Assembly: GCA_964498585.1 (NCBI GenBank)
Contig: CAZCHH010000036.1
Coordinates: 1-36,396 of the forward strand
Reading direction: 5' to 3'
DNA from: JAAYJM01 sp964498585
GTDB lineage: Bacteria > Bacteroidota > Ignavibacteria > Kapaibacteriales > UBA2268
Length of the DNA: 36,396 bases
Shown here piece after piece: positions 7,643-15,698 of the stretch. A program made the translations under genes and the position numbers. The number at the start of each line of letters is the position of its first letter. The stretch's first letter is position 1. Under the pieces are notes generated by a model. That model was not told where the DNA came from and did no database searches. It worked only from the letters and a program-made list of their open reading frames with translations.

Positions 7643-9391
7643 TTACTCATAAATATATTTTGCTTCATTTAATATTTCAGTTGGTATTGTAAATCCAATA
7701 CTTTCTGCAGTAGTAATATTGACAGAAATAACATCGGTGCTAAATTTTCGAATTGCTTCGTTATCGGGATTTTTGCCGAGTAAAACAGAATAAATCAAAT
7801 TTCCGGTGCTTTTCGATAATTTTTCATAATCAACAGAAATTGAAGCTAAGGCACCGCCCTGAGAATGTTCATTACTATCGCCTATTAATATAAACTTATT
7901 TTCAATGGCTAAATCTGAAAGCATATTAATTCCTTTGCTCATTGTGTTATCAGCAGCAATCATTATTGTATTTATAGATTGATTTTTGATGTTTTGAAAA
8001 GCTGTAGGAATTTGTTCTATGGAATTTGCAGTTTCAGATTTCAGTGTCAGGTTATAAAATGGTGCAAGCGATGTCAATTGCTGCTTTGCATACTCGGCAT
8101 TCGATTCTTTGTCGTTATAAATATGCCCGGCAATTTCTAAATCCGGTAATATTCTTTTAACAAATTTAAGATAATCAGTAAAATTGGTTGCATCAGAGCA
8201 ACCTGTAATCCCTATTCTTTTGTTTAAAATGCCTGCGGACTCCGGGTCTGTAACATAAGTAAAAACGATTGGAATTGATTCCGGAGTATTCATAACAGCT
8301 GCCTGTGAAGCCGGAGTTGAGACTGGCACTAAAATATCAATATTCTCATTTATTAATTCATTTATTAATGTTGGAAGAAGACTTGATACGCCGGCAGCAT
8401 TTTTTTCGATAAATGTGGTATAGTTATCTAATCCGTAATTTTGTAGTTCAGCTTTCATTACGCTAACGATATTATTTGCAACTTCAGAATCATTATATTT
8501 CAAAATACCGATTTTTAGATTTGCTTTTGTTATTGTCAGTTTGGTTCCGGCAGAAATTGAATAACGAGTAGAAATATCACCATAATTAACAGAAATTTCC
8601 AAACGCTTTGAACTATTTTTAAAAGCTACATTTAAACCTAAGTCAACAGAACCATAGCCAGTGCCATACTTAGCAAAGAAGTGAGTGTTTCCTGTTTCAA
8701 TTTTTAAAATATCTCCAATTTTAAAATGAGACAACAAACTGTCTGGAATATTAGCAACGCAATTGCCAAAATTATCTGTAAATATTACTTCGCCTGTTAA
8801 AGTATCGTTTTCGAATTTTGGAAGATAAATATCGAATTTCACTGGATTTTCTACCTTTGAACCGAATTGATTCAGTGGTATATTAGACAAAAATGAAGAA
8901 ATTGTAGCAGTATAAAAGTCTTCATAAGATAAGTTTTCCTGTATATCTCCACCAATAAGCTCTGTATTTTCAGCATAATATAAAGAATCAATGTTTGCTC
9001 TGTTAAAAATTCGTGTAGCAAGTCCGTTGTCTGGAGCTAAAATATATTTTCCATCAGCAGTAAATACCATCTTTTTTAAGGTTGTTCCCGGGTCAATTAT
9101 TCCAATAATATATGAACCTTTTGGCAGAGTCTGAGCAGTCAAATCTATAATATACGAAGCTTCAATATAGTTAAATGGCTCAACTTGAATAATTCTTATG
9201 TCAAATTCCGGATACTTACTGATAATTTCGCCAGAAACCCTAATTAAAATATCTGATGTCGGAGAATTATCTGAAATAATTACTACAGTCTTTTTAGTTA
9301 CAGTTTGATTTATAATATTGGTTTCTTCTGAACATCCTGTAAATAATATTATGATGAAAAACGTAATGACCAACGATTTGTAATATTTCAT
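7643..9391 (-). CDS. Lipoprotein fusing a SAM-hydroxide-adenosyltransferase-like domain to an ABC substrate-binding domain
   Basis: 582 residues. A hydrophobic signal ends in a lipobox-like FTGC (Cys20), so it is likely a periplasm-facing lipoprotein. Residues ~35-290 match the SAM hydrolase / DUF62 family: IIGIIDPG (D100), YILAPDNGL (117-125), GEVIFTDNFGN (200-210), and LEISVNYGD (264-272). Residues ~291-580 match the ABC_sub_bind (TrpX-like) family: LKIGILKYNDS, DILVPVSTPASQAA (352-365), IPIVFTYVTDPESAG (373-387). In the SAM domain the usual catalytic Arg after VDPG is Lys, and the FHGRD motif is LSYED, so His and Arg are absent; catalysis is doubtful. AAGGA lies 7 nt before the ATG. There is no permease or ATPase gene next to it. 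Confidence 0.82.
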   Translation of the reverse strand: MKYYKSLVITFFIIILFTGCSEETNIINQTVTKKTVVIISDNSPTSDILIRVSGEIISKYPEFDIRIIQVEPFNYIEASYIIDLTAQTLPKGSYIIGIIDPGTTLKKMVFTADGKYILAPDNGLATRIFNRANIDSLYYAENTELIGGDIQENLSYEDFYTATISSFLSNIPLNQFGSKVENPVKFDIYLPKFENDTLTGEVIFTDNFGNCVANIPDSLLSHFKIGDILKIETGNTHFFAKYGTGYGSVDLGLNVAFKNSSKRLEISVNYGDISTRYSISAGTKLTITKANLKIGILKYNDSEVANNIVSVMKAELQNYGLDNYTTFIEKNAAGVSSLLPTLINELINENIDILVPVSTPASQAAVMNTPESIPIVFTYVTDPESAGILNKRIGITGCSDATNFTDYLKFVKRILPDLEIAGHIYNDKESNAEYAKQQLTSLAPFYNLTLKSETANSIEQIPTAFQNIKNQSINTIMIAADNTMSKGINMLSDLAIENKFILIGDSNEHSQGGALASISVDYEKLSKSTGNLIYSVLLGKNPDNEAIRKFSTDVISVNITTAESIGFTIPTEILNEAKYIYE

Positions 9392-9542
9392 TTTATATCC
9401 TTTTTATATTAAAAATTAAATTTCTTAAAAATAAGAATGTAAAATTAAGAAATTTTTCTTGAAAAATGAATTTAATAAAGGAAAAGTGAATGATATTATT
9501 ATTAAGAAGCTTTCTGAAAGTGAAAAGTCAAACGAACAACTT

Positions 9543-10640
9543 TCATTTGCAATACAATTCTTTGAATGCTGCAAAAACACTTTTAACCGAAATTTGATTT
9601 AAAGATGTATTTCTAACAGTTAGCAATGTATGTGGACTATTGTATGGCGTCCAGGCAATTCCGAAGTCGCCATCAAAGATAGTATAAAGGCAAATGCAGG
9701 GAATATTGAAGCAGGCAGCAAGATGAACAGCAGAAGTATCGGGAGTTAATATAAAATTGCATAGTGAAATCATAGCAGCATATTCATCGAAATTCTTTGT
9801 CTGTGATGCAATCCGGGAGTTTGTTTGTGTTTTAATTTCATTCAATATTTCTGAATAATCATTTGTTCCAAAGAGAATAACAACAACTTCAGGAAATTGC
9901 TTATTAATTTCTTTGATAAAATCAATATTATTTCGAGCTCCCCAAAATTTTGCTTCGCTTGAGCCAGCGATATTAATTCCCAAAACAGCTTTGTTGCTAT
10001 CTTTTTGAATAAGTTGATAAAAGAAATTATTAGCAAACATAGTCGCATCAACTGGAAGTTTATATTCAAGCGAAAAATATTGCTCTTTGGGATTGATATT
10101 AAAAGGAAAAAGTAAATCTGCAATTCTGTCAATAATATGATATTCATTCTTATTTTTAAGAGGAACAACATAATCATATATTGAAGCATTTGATTTTTCA
10201 AGTCCTATTGAACGTTTTGGCTTGATATATTTTATAAGGAATGAAGAAGTTGCAGAGCTATTGTCGAATAAATCAATGCAAATATCGTAATGCTTCTTTC
10301 TTAATTTGAAGAGGAAAGGAATAATTTTTAAATTTTTTGGTAAAATAAATTGGGAATCAGTAAAATCAATAATGCAATTTTTAGCAACCTGATTTTTTTC
10401 ACTTAAAATAATATCAATTACCGAGTTTTTTAAATTATATTTTAAAGTTTTCAGGAATGGAACTGATATTAGTAAATCTCCAATCCTGTCCTGCCTTAAA
10501 ATTATAATTTTCCAGTTTTTGTTTTTATCAAAAATAATTACTGGTTCAATAATTTTCTGAGGAATTTTGCTTTTAAACTGTATGATAGCAAGAAATAACT
10601 TCCTAATTTTAAGTTCAATAATTTTCAGAATTTTTTTCAA
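9543..10640 (-). CDS. Glycosyltransferase family 9 (heptosyltransferase-like)
   Basis: 365 residues with the GT9 pattern: N-terminal IIILRQDRIGDLLISVPFL (about 45-63), the first Rossmann domain; LGINIAGSSEAKFW (about 219-232), opening the nucleotide-sugar domain; and LTPDTSAVHLAACFNIPCI (about 299-317), the donor-binding loop typical of ADP-heptose transferases. In the family these enzymes transfer heptose or a similar sugar to lipopolysaccharide core on the cytoplasmic face. The basic, hydrophobic first 40 residues may bind membrane. Its ATG follows directly on the stop of the PAS-protein gene, so the two are co-translated. The actual sugar is not decidable. Confidence 0.85.
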   Translation of the reverse strand: MKKILKIIELKIRKLFLAIIQFKSKIPQKIIEPVIIFDKNKNWKIIILRQDRIGDLLISVPFLKTLKYNLKNSVIDIILSEKNQVAKNCIIDFTDSQFILPKNLKIIPFLFKLRKKHYDICIDLFDNSSATSSFLIKYIKPKRSIGLEKSNASIYDYVVPLKNKNEYHIIDRIADLLFPFNINPKEQYFSLEYKLPVDATMFANNFFYQLIQKDSNKAVLGINIAGSSEAKFWGARNNIDFIKEINKQFPEVVVILFGTNDYSEILNEIKTQTNSRIASQTKNFDEYAAMISLCNFILTPDTSAVHLAACFNIPCICLYTIFDGDFGIAWTPYNSPHTLLTVRNTSLNQISVKSVFAAFKELYCK

Positions 10641-11777
10641 TTATAACCTACCTGAAATGAGAGTAGCAGAAGCTAAAATTTCAATAACTTTCCCGTTTTC
10701 ATCAGTATCAAAAGGAGAAAGGTTCACTAAAATCTTTCTTTTTTCAGAAGAATGTACAAATTCAGTATTTTCACCTTCGAATGCTTTATCGAAATAGATT
10801 TTGGATTTTTGCAAATTATCGTTAGAAGCAAATTCTTCAAATGTTTTTCCATAGTAATAAGCAGTGGAAAAGCCGAGTTCTTCTACATTCTTGCCTTCAC
10901 TGAAAGTAATATAATATTTGCCATCTTCGCCTAATCTAAAACGTAAAATATGAATATTTAAATTTGTAACAGTATGAATGTATTCATTGAAAATACGGAT
11001 TTTTTCCTGCTCAACTAAATATTTTTCAGTAATATCTTTTAATGATACAATAATGAAATCTGATTTAAAATTGAGATTAAATTCAGAAAAACTTATTTGC
11101 AAAACAAGTTCTTTTATTGTATGATTTTCATTTCCTAAATTTGCTTTAATATGTATAAAATTTGTGTTGTTGTCTTTAATATTTGTGATTATTTTTTTTA
11201 ATAACACTTCAACTAATGAGTGCTTAGAAAAGCCAAGTGCTTCAGCGTAATTATCAATAATCGTTTTAAAAGCTGAATTATTTCTCAATAATTTAAATTC
11301 TTTATTTAAAACTATTATTCCTTCAGGTAGAAAATTGAAGATATTACTCATTTCATTTGAAAAATGCTGCTCATTCAGAAGCAGTTCAGTATGTGCTAAT
11401 TTAAGTTTTGTAATATCAATTCCAGAGCCAATAACTCCGACAATTTTACCATCTTCGTAATCTGGAACTAATCTCATTAATAAGATTATATCTCTTAATG
11501 AAAATTCTGAATTTATTATTTTACCGCTAAATGATTCATCAATTAGTTTAGTAAGATTAAGAGCATCTTCTTCAGCAAGAAAATCAAAAATTGTTTTATC
11601 AAACACTACATCGGTTGTTAATTCGAAATAGTCAGCAATTATTCCTTCGCAAAATCTAAAATAATAACAACCGTTATCTTTACGTATTAACTTAAAAACT
11701 ATACCTTCAAAGTTATTTAAAATTTTTTTGTATTCCAGTTCATCAATTCTAATATTTTCAGACAATGAATTTTTCAT
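10641..11777 (-). CDS. Triple-PAS-domain protein without an output domain
   Basis: 378 residues. Three PAS-like units are visible: about 20-130 (FEGIVFKLIRKDNGCYYFRF ... VGVIGSGIDITKLKLA), about 145-258 (FNFLPEGIIVLNKEFKLL ... FIIVSLKDITEKYL), and about 275-378 (ILRFRLGEDGKYYITFSEG). Units 1 and 3 resemble each other (G-x-YYxxFxEG followed by KTxxxF). The first two end in the DITE/DITK linker that normally leads to a kinase or cyclase, but no histidine kinase, GGDEF, EAL or HTH region follows. It may sense a ligand and act by protein contact, or be a shortened sensor. It lies immediately before a GT9 gene. No transmembrane segment is visible. Confidence 0.75.
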   Translation of the reverse strand: MKNSLSENIRIDELEYKKILNNFEGIVFKLIRKDNGCYYFRFCEGIIADYFELTTDVVFDKTIFDFLAEEDALNLTKLIDESFSGKIINSEFSLRDIILLMRLVPDYEDGKIVGVIGSGIDITKLKLAHTELLLNEQHFSNEMSNIFNFLPEGIIVLNKEFKLLRNNSAFKTIIDNYAEALGFSKHSLVEVLLKKIITNIKDNNTNFIHIKANLGNENHTIKELVLQISFSEFNLNFKSDFIIVSLKDITEKYLVEQEKIRIFNEYIHTVTNLNIHILRFRLGEDGKYYITFSEGKNVEELGFSTAYYYGKTFEEFASNDNLQKSKIYFDKAFEGENTEFVHSSEKRKILVNLSPFDTDENGKVIEILASATLISGRL

Positions 11778-11880
11778 TGTATCTTTCTAATTTTTTTAAA
11801 CTTATAAAATTAATAAAAAAAATCATATTAAACAATTAATTGTAAATTTTTTGTAACTTTTATATTCGATAAAATTTTCA

Positions 11881-11888
11881 TAAATTTG
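11881..11888 (+). promoter_or_regulatory. Possible -7 element of the mazG promoter
   Basis: TAAATTTG matches the Bacteroidota -7 consensus TAnnTTTG, 16 nt before the mazG ATG. No clear TTTG is found at the expected upstream spacing, so this is weak. Confidence 0.3.
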
Positions 11889-11904
11889 TTTTATTTTGTA
11901 AATT

Positions 11905-12711
11905 ATGAAAAATAATTTTAGTAAAATTCCAGAATGTAAAGACGAAAGCTCGTTAACTGACCAGTTCTTAAGTTTTGTCGAAATAGTAAAAATATTACGT
12001 GAAAAATGTCCATGGGACAACAGACAAACCAATGAATCTATTGCTGCTCTCATCGTAGAAGAAGCTTATGAAGTTTTAGATGCAATTCACAAAAAAGAAG
12101 ATAAAGAATTTGCTAAAGAGCTTGGTGATTTATTCCTTCATATTGTTATGCACTCTGTTATGGCTGATGAGCGTAGCGCTTTCAATCTTATTGACGTTTT
12201 AAAACTGATTAAGCAAAAATTAATTCATCGTCACCCACACGTTTTCGGAAATACATCTGTTAACGGTGAAACAGAAGTACTTCAAAACTGGGAAAGTTTG
12301 AAATTAAAAGAAGGACGAACTTCAATGCTTCAAGGTGTTCCTAAATCTTTGCCTTCGCTTTTAAGGGCTCAAAGATTGCAGCACAAAGCAGCTCAGGTTG
12401 GTTTTGACTGGGCAGATAGAAACGGTGTTTGGGATAAAGTAGAAGAAGAATTGAAAGAATTTCGCTTTGAGCTTGAAAATAATAATATGAAAAATGCTGA
12501 AGAAGAGCTTGGAGACCTGATTTTCTCTATTGTTAATGCTGCTCGTTTCGAAGAAATCTATGCTGAAGAAGCGCTCCAAAAAACAAACGATAAATTCACA
12601 AAACGTTTTCAATACATTGAAAAGATTGCAAAAGAAAAAGGTATGTCTATGAAAGATATGTCTCTTGAAGAAATGGATGCGATTTGGGACGATGCTAAAA
12701 AGATTTATTAG
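11905..12711 (+). CDS. mazG: Nucleoside triphosphate pyrophosphohydrolase MazG
   Basis: 268 residues, the usual length of the two-domain MazG that hydrolyses NTPs/dNTPs to the monophosphate and pyrophosphate. The first domain holds LREKCPWDNRQTNESIA (31-47), EEAYEVLDAI (52-61) and KELGDLF (71-77), the metal-binding ExxE...ExxD pattern. The second has VEEELKEFRFE (179-189) and EEELGDLIFSIVNAARF (199-215). It stands alone, divergent from the PAS gene and convergent with the Asp-box lipoprotein gene. In the family the role is clearing non-canonical NTPs and modulating the stringent response. Confidence 0.95.
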   Translation: MKNNFSKIPECKDESSLTDQFLSFVEIVKILREKCPWDNRQTNESIAALIVEEAYEVLDAIHKKEDKEFAKELGDLFLHIVMHSVMADERSAFNLIDVLKLIKQKLIHRHPHVFGNTSVNGETEVLQNWESLKLKEGRTSMLQGVPKSLPSLLRAQRLQHKAAQVGFDWADRNGVWDKVEEELKEFRFELENNNMKNAEEELGDLIFSIVNAARFEEIYAEEALQKTNDKFTKRFQYIEKIAKEKGMSMKDMSLEEMDAIWDDAKKIY

Positions 12712-12750
12712 ATTTAAAATTTTATTTAAATTGAGATAGTATAATGTTCG

Positions 12751-12873
12751 ACTTGTCATTCTGACGAATATCAGAATCCATCTTGGGAAAGCAAGTGAGC
12801 TATCTCACGATACATTTGGGCTAGCCCGAATGCATTCGTAAAATGGATTCTTGCATACGCCAGAATGACAAGT
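12751..12873. repeat. Interspersed repeat, copy 1 (GTCATTCTG arms)
   Basis: Bounded by perfect 13-bp inverted ends (ACTTGTCATTCTG / CAGAATGACAAGT), with a further inverted pair GAATCCA / TGGATTC inside. The centre holds an imperfect palindrome (CATTTGGGCTAGCCCGAATG). It fills the gap between the convergent mazG and Asp-box genes and shares its core with copies at 22003-22154 and 36250-36396. Confidence 0.8.
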
Positions 12874-12975
12874 AAAGTTGTTATTGGCAAACGAAGTTTG
12901 AAATCTATTCAACCATCGGATTAATCTAATAATTGATAAAATAATTACTTAAATTTGAATGAGCTGGAGCATAAT

Positions 12976-14079
12976 TTACTTTTTGAAAGACACTCGCCAT
13001 AGTTCAAGAATTGATTCCGGCACCGTTTGTTCTTCCCAAGTTTTTCCGGCATCTTTTGAATGCAGTATAGTGCTGGTTGGATTATAACCCAAATCAACAG
13101 CACAGCCCACTACCCACAATTCATTTTGACTAACTGCAGAAATACCCAGTATCCAAATCCCATTAAAATTTAAGATCTGTTTTTCCCAAGTAGTTCCACC
13201 ATTTGTTGTCCTTGCAAAGTTTTCACGGTCTGCACCAGTCCAAACCGAATTGCTGTCATAAGCAAAAATAGCATTAAAATGAGACATTCCCATTGTATCA
13301 ATCAATGTCCATGTTTTTCCTGCATCTTTAGATATATTATAACAACCATTAGTGCTGTGATGAGTACCTGAAGCATAAATAATATCTGTTCCCTGAACCC
13401 ACGAAACATCAATGAGTCCATTCCAATACTCATTTTTGCTTGACTGAGTTGACCAGGTATTTCCACTATCGTATGAATAATACATAGCAAAACCATCATT
13501 ATCATTTGAAACTCCAGCAATTAATCTTTGATTTCCATCGCAATCAACCCTAAAAATAGAATAATTAGAATCGGGTACAGGTATGTTTTTTTCTTGCCAA
13601 CTTACACCTGCATCGGTGCTTATAAGGAACATTCCGGCGTTACCACCTGCAATGACAGTGTTATTTTTCCCAGTTCTAATGCAATTTAAATTTTTTCCAT
13701 TTACAATATTTGGAAGCTGAAGATTAATCCAAGTTTTCCCAGCATCTGTCGTTTTGAATATTAAACCATTCATATTCTGTAAATCAAAACCTGAGATAAA
13801 AGCAGTTGTAGAATTTAATGCTGAAACGTCGCTAAATTCAACATCTGAAAAAATAAATGGATTGCCTTGGCGAGTCCAAACCTTGCCACTATTTGATGTG
13901 AAAATTACGCTTGCATAACCATTTGTGCTACTTGGACTTATAGCCCAACCAGAGTATTGCGTTTCATCAGGATTTGTACTGCTATCGCTGCATGATAAAA
14001 CAAGTAAAATAGTAATGAAGAAAGATGCAAATGCTTTTCCAAATAATTGGAAATGCATCAAATAAGGTAGATAATTCAT
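12976..14079 (-). CDS. Secreted lipoprotein with seven Asp-box repeats (beta-propeller)
   Basis: The frame opens at 14124, but I place the start at 14079 (MNYLPYLMHF), because GGGGAG lies 7 nt before it and the longer form would overlap a promoter-like element. The 367-residue product has a signal peptide ending LLVLSC (Cys30), a lipobox. Seven Asp-box motifs of the form S/T-x-D/N-x-G-x-T/S-W are visible: SNSGKVW, TDAGKTW, TDAGVSW, YDSGNTW, KDAGKTW, TNGGTTW, KDAGKTW. This matches a seven-bladed propeller of the YCF48/BNR type. Such proteins sit on the cell surface in this phylum; sialidase catalytic residues are not evident and the ligand is unknown. Confidence 0.85.
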   Translation of the reverse strand: MNYLPYLMHFQLFGKAFASFFITILLVLSCSDSSTNPDETQYSGWAISPSSTNGYASVIFTSNSGKVWTRQGNPFIFSDVEFSDVSALNSTTAFISGFDLQNMNGLIFKTTDAGKTWINLQLPNIVNGKNLNCIRTGKNNTVIAGGNAGMFLISTDAGVSWQEKNIPVPDSNYSIFRVDCDGNQRLIAGVSNDNDGFAMYYSYDSGNTWSTQSSKNEYWNGLIDVSWVQGTDIIYASGTHHSTNGCYNISKDAGKTWTLIDTMGMSHFNAIFAYDSNSVWTGADRENFARTTNGGTTWEKQILNFNGIWILGISAVSQNELWVVGCAVDLGYNPTSTILHSKDAGKTWEEQTVPESILELWRVSFKK

Positions 14080-14121
14080 TTTATAACTCCCCTTAGATCT
14101 AAAATTTAGTTTATTGTAATA

Positions 14122-14129
14122 CAAAATTA
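14122..14129 (-). promoter_or_regulatory. Possible -7 element of the Asp-box lipoprotein gene
   Basis: TAATTTTG on the minus strand matches TAnnTTTG, 43 nt before the chosen ATG at 14079. The upstream TTTG is degenerate. Confidence 0.35.
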
Positions 14130-14236
14130 ATAATAATATTTTTTTCTAAAGCAATAAATTTTTTATAATTACTAGTAAATTAAATCATCAAATTCTTTAC
14201 TCAACTTTCTTAATTGATACAACAGAATAATTATTA

Positions 14237-14862
14237 AGTAGTAGTGCAATATATTGAAAAACAAGATAATACGCACTATGTTACAGGACTAACTGGCTAC
14301 GCTCCACAAATTCATTAAAGAAAAAAATGATTTTGTAAAGAAAAGATTTGTGCAATTAACAATAAAAAATACTGTAAAAACATATCACTCATTTTATTAC
14401 AAAGCAGCAACTTGGGATGCTCCAAAGAGAGTCGTAGCTAAAATCGAATATGGTGAAAATGGCTTTAACACACGCTTTATAATCACTGATTTAGCTCAAG
14501 CCAAAGCAAAAATGCTTTATAAAGAAGTATATTGCAAACGTGGTCAAATGGAACTTTATATCAAGGATCATAAAACATATTTGAAAAGTGGTCGTTATTC
14601 ATGTAATTCATTCAAAGCCAATCAATTCCAGGTTCTGTTACATTCAGCCGCTTATGTTTTGATACATACTCTTCAAAAGGAAGTCCTTAAGGTAACAGAA
14701 TTTGCGAACTCAACGATGCAAACAATACAACTGAAACTACTAAAAATTGCTGGAAAAGTCAAAGAGCTTAAAACTAGAATAAATCTTGAGTTGCCATTAA
14801 GTTTTCCGTATAAAGAAATATTAAACAAAGCATTTAATTTATTTGCTGTACTATGTTGTTAA
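14237..14862 (+). pseudogene. IS1380-family transposase, 5'-truncated and frameshifted
   Basis: Two plus-strand frames join to give one transposase tail. From 14237 one frame reads VQYIEKQDNTHYVTGLTGY, then at about 14293-14312 the match moves to another frame (LHKFIKEKNDFVKKRF), which stays open to 14862. The second part carries the IS1380 C-terminal signatures: VVAKIEYGENGFNTRFIITD, a YCKRGQMELYIKDHKT segment that includes the catalytic Glu region, and CNSFKANQFQVLLHSAAYVL. The N-terminal half with the first catalytic Asp residues is gone, so it cannot move on its own. It marks the left edge of the accessory island ending near 18306. I could not find clear terminal inverted repeats. Confidence 0.85.
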
Positions 14863-14926
14863 TTATTATTTTAGTCTAACAATAATATTATATTTGTAAT
14901 CCACAACACAGTGGAAAGGAATTCCT

Positions 14927-14992
14927 ATGTCCAAAAACGAAAAAAAGTCAATATTTTTGAAAATGTTGATTATTTTTTATCTCTTTTTTTAA
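14927..14992 (+). CDS. Possible 21-residue basic/hydrophobic small protein
   Basis: ATG at 14927 with GGAAAGG 6-12 nt upstream, ending at TAA 14992. It has a charged start (MSKNEKKSIF) and a hydrophobic tail (LKMLIIFYLFF), like tiny membrane peptides. The good ribosome site is the only support besides composition; it may also be part of the decayed IS region. The rest of 14863-15165 is AT-rich, with nothing else I can name. Confidence 0.25.
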   Translation: MSKNEKKSIFLKMLIIFYLFF

Positions 14993-15165
14993 AATCAATT
15001 CTCATAAATTTGATTTTTCAATTAATAAATTAAAAAAAGTATAAAAAAAATATCAAAGTTTATTTAAGAAAGTGCTTATTTTGTAATTTATGAATTATTC
15101 AGGTTTAAAAATATAATCCATTATACAAATAGAATACTGAATTTAAAATATATATAAATTTTACT

Positions 15166-15480
15166 ATGAAAGAAATAATTAAAGAAAATAAAGAAGAACT
15201 AGAAAAATTGTGTGTGGAACTACAAATCAAACGGCTTTATTCTTTTGGTTCTGTTGGAACCGATAAGTTTTCTAAAGATAGCGACATTGATTTTTTAATT
15301 TCTTTTAAAGACAATATTTCAATTGAAGATTATACAAATAATTATTTTATTTTGCATTACAAATTAAGAGAACTTTTTAACAGAGAAATAGATATAATTA
15401 CAGAGCGAACTTTATCTAATCCATATTTTATTGAAAGTATTAATAAATCCATGCAGTTAATCTATGAAGCAAGAGATTAA
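15166..15480 (+). CDS. Minimal nucleotidyltransferase (MntA-like antitoxin fold), solitary
   Basis: 104 residues. The polymerase-beta-type motif is exact: Gly28-Ser29, ten residues, Asp40-Ile-Asp42 (YSFGSV ... DSDIDFLISF), with the third acidic residue Asp76 in REIDIITE. This is the usual length of MntA-type proteins, which in HEPN/MNT pairs AMPylate and silence a HEPN RNase toxin. I searched both sides: no HEPN gene lies before or in the 218-nt gap after it. It is therefore an orphan, or serves the methylase-nuclease gene downstream. The product otherwise looks intact and all three catalytic acids are present. Confidence 0.88.
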   Translation: MKEIIKENKEELEKLCVELQIKRLYSFGSVGTDKFSKDSDIDFLISFKDNISIEDYTNNYFILHYKLRELFNREIDIITERTLSNPYFIESINKSMQLIYEARD

Positions 15481-15698
15481 AAAATATTTGTAAGTTATTG
15501 TTATTTTAATATTGTTTTTTTTTAGTATATTAAATAAAAAATATCAATTATGTTAAGTATAAACGACATAAAAAGAATAATCTCTTTAAATAAAACATAA
15601 TTGTTTTCAAAATATAATGTTTATAAGTATTAATTATTTTATATCTAATAGAATAAATTATTTGAATATCTTAAATAAAACATAAAAACATATAAATT

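Noticed and set aside
15481..15698. HEPN toxin partner for the nucleotidyltransferase
   Set aside because: The gap holds only a 16-codon frame (MLSINDIKRIISLNKT) and AT-rich sequence; neither strand offers a HEPN-sized ORF.
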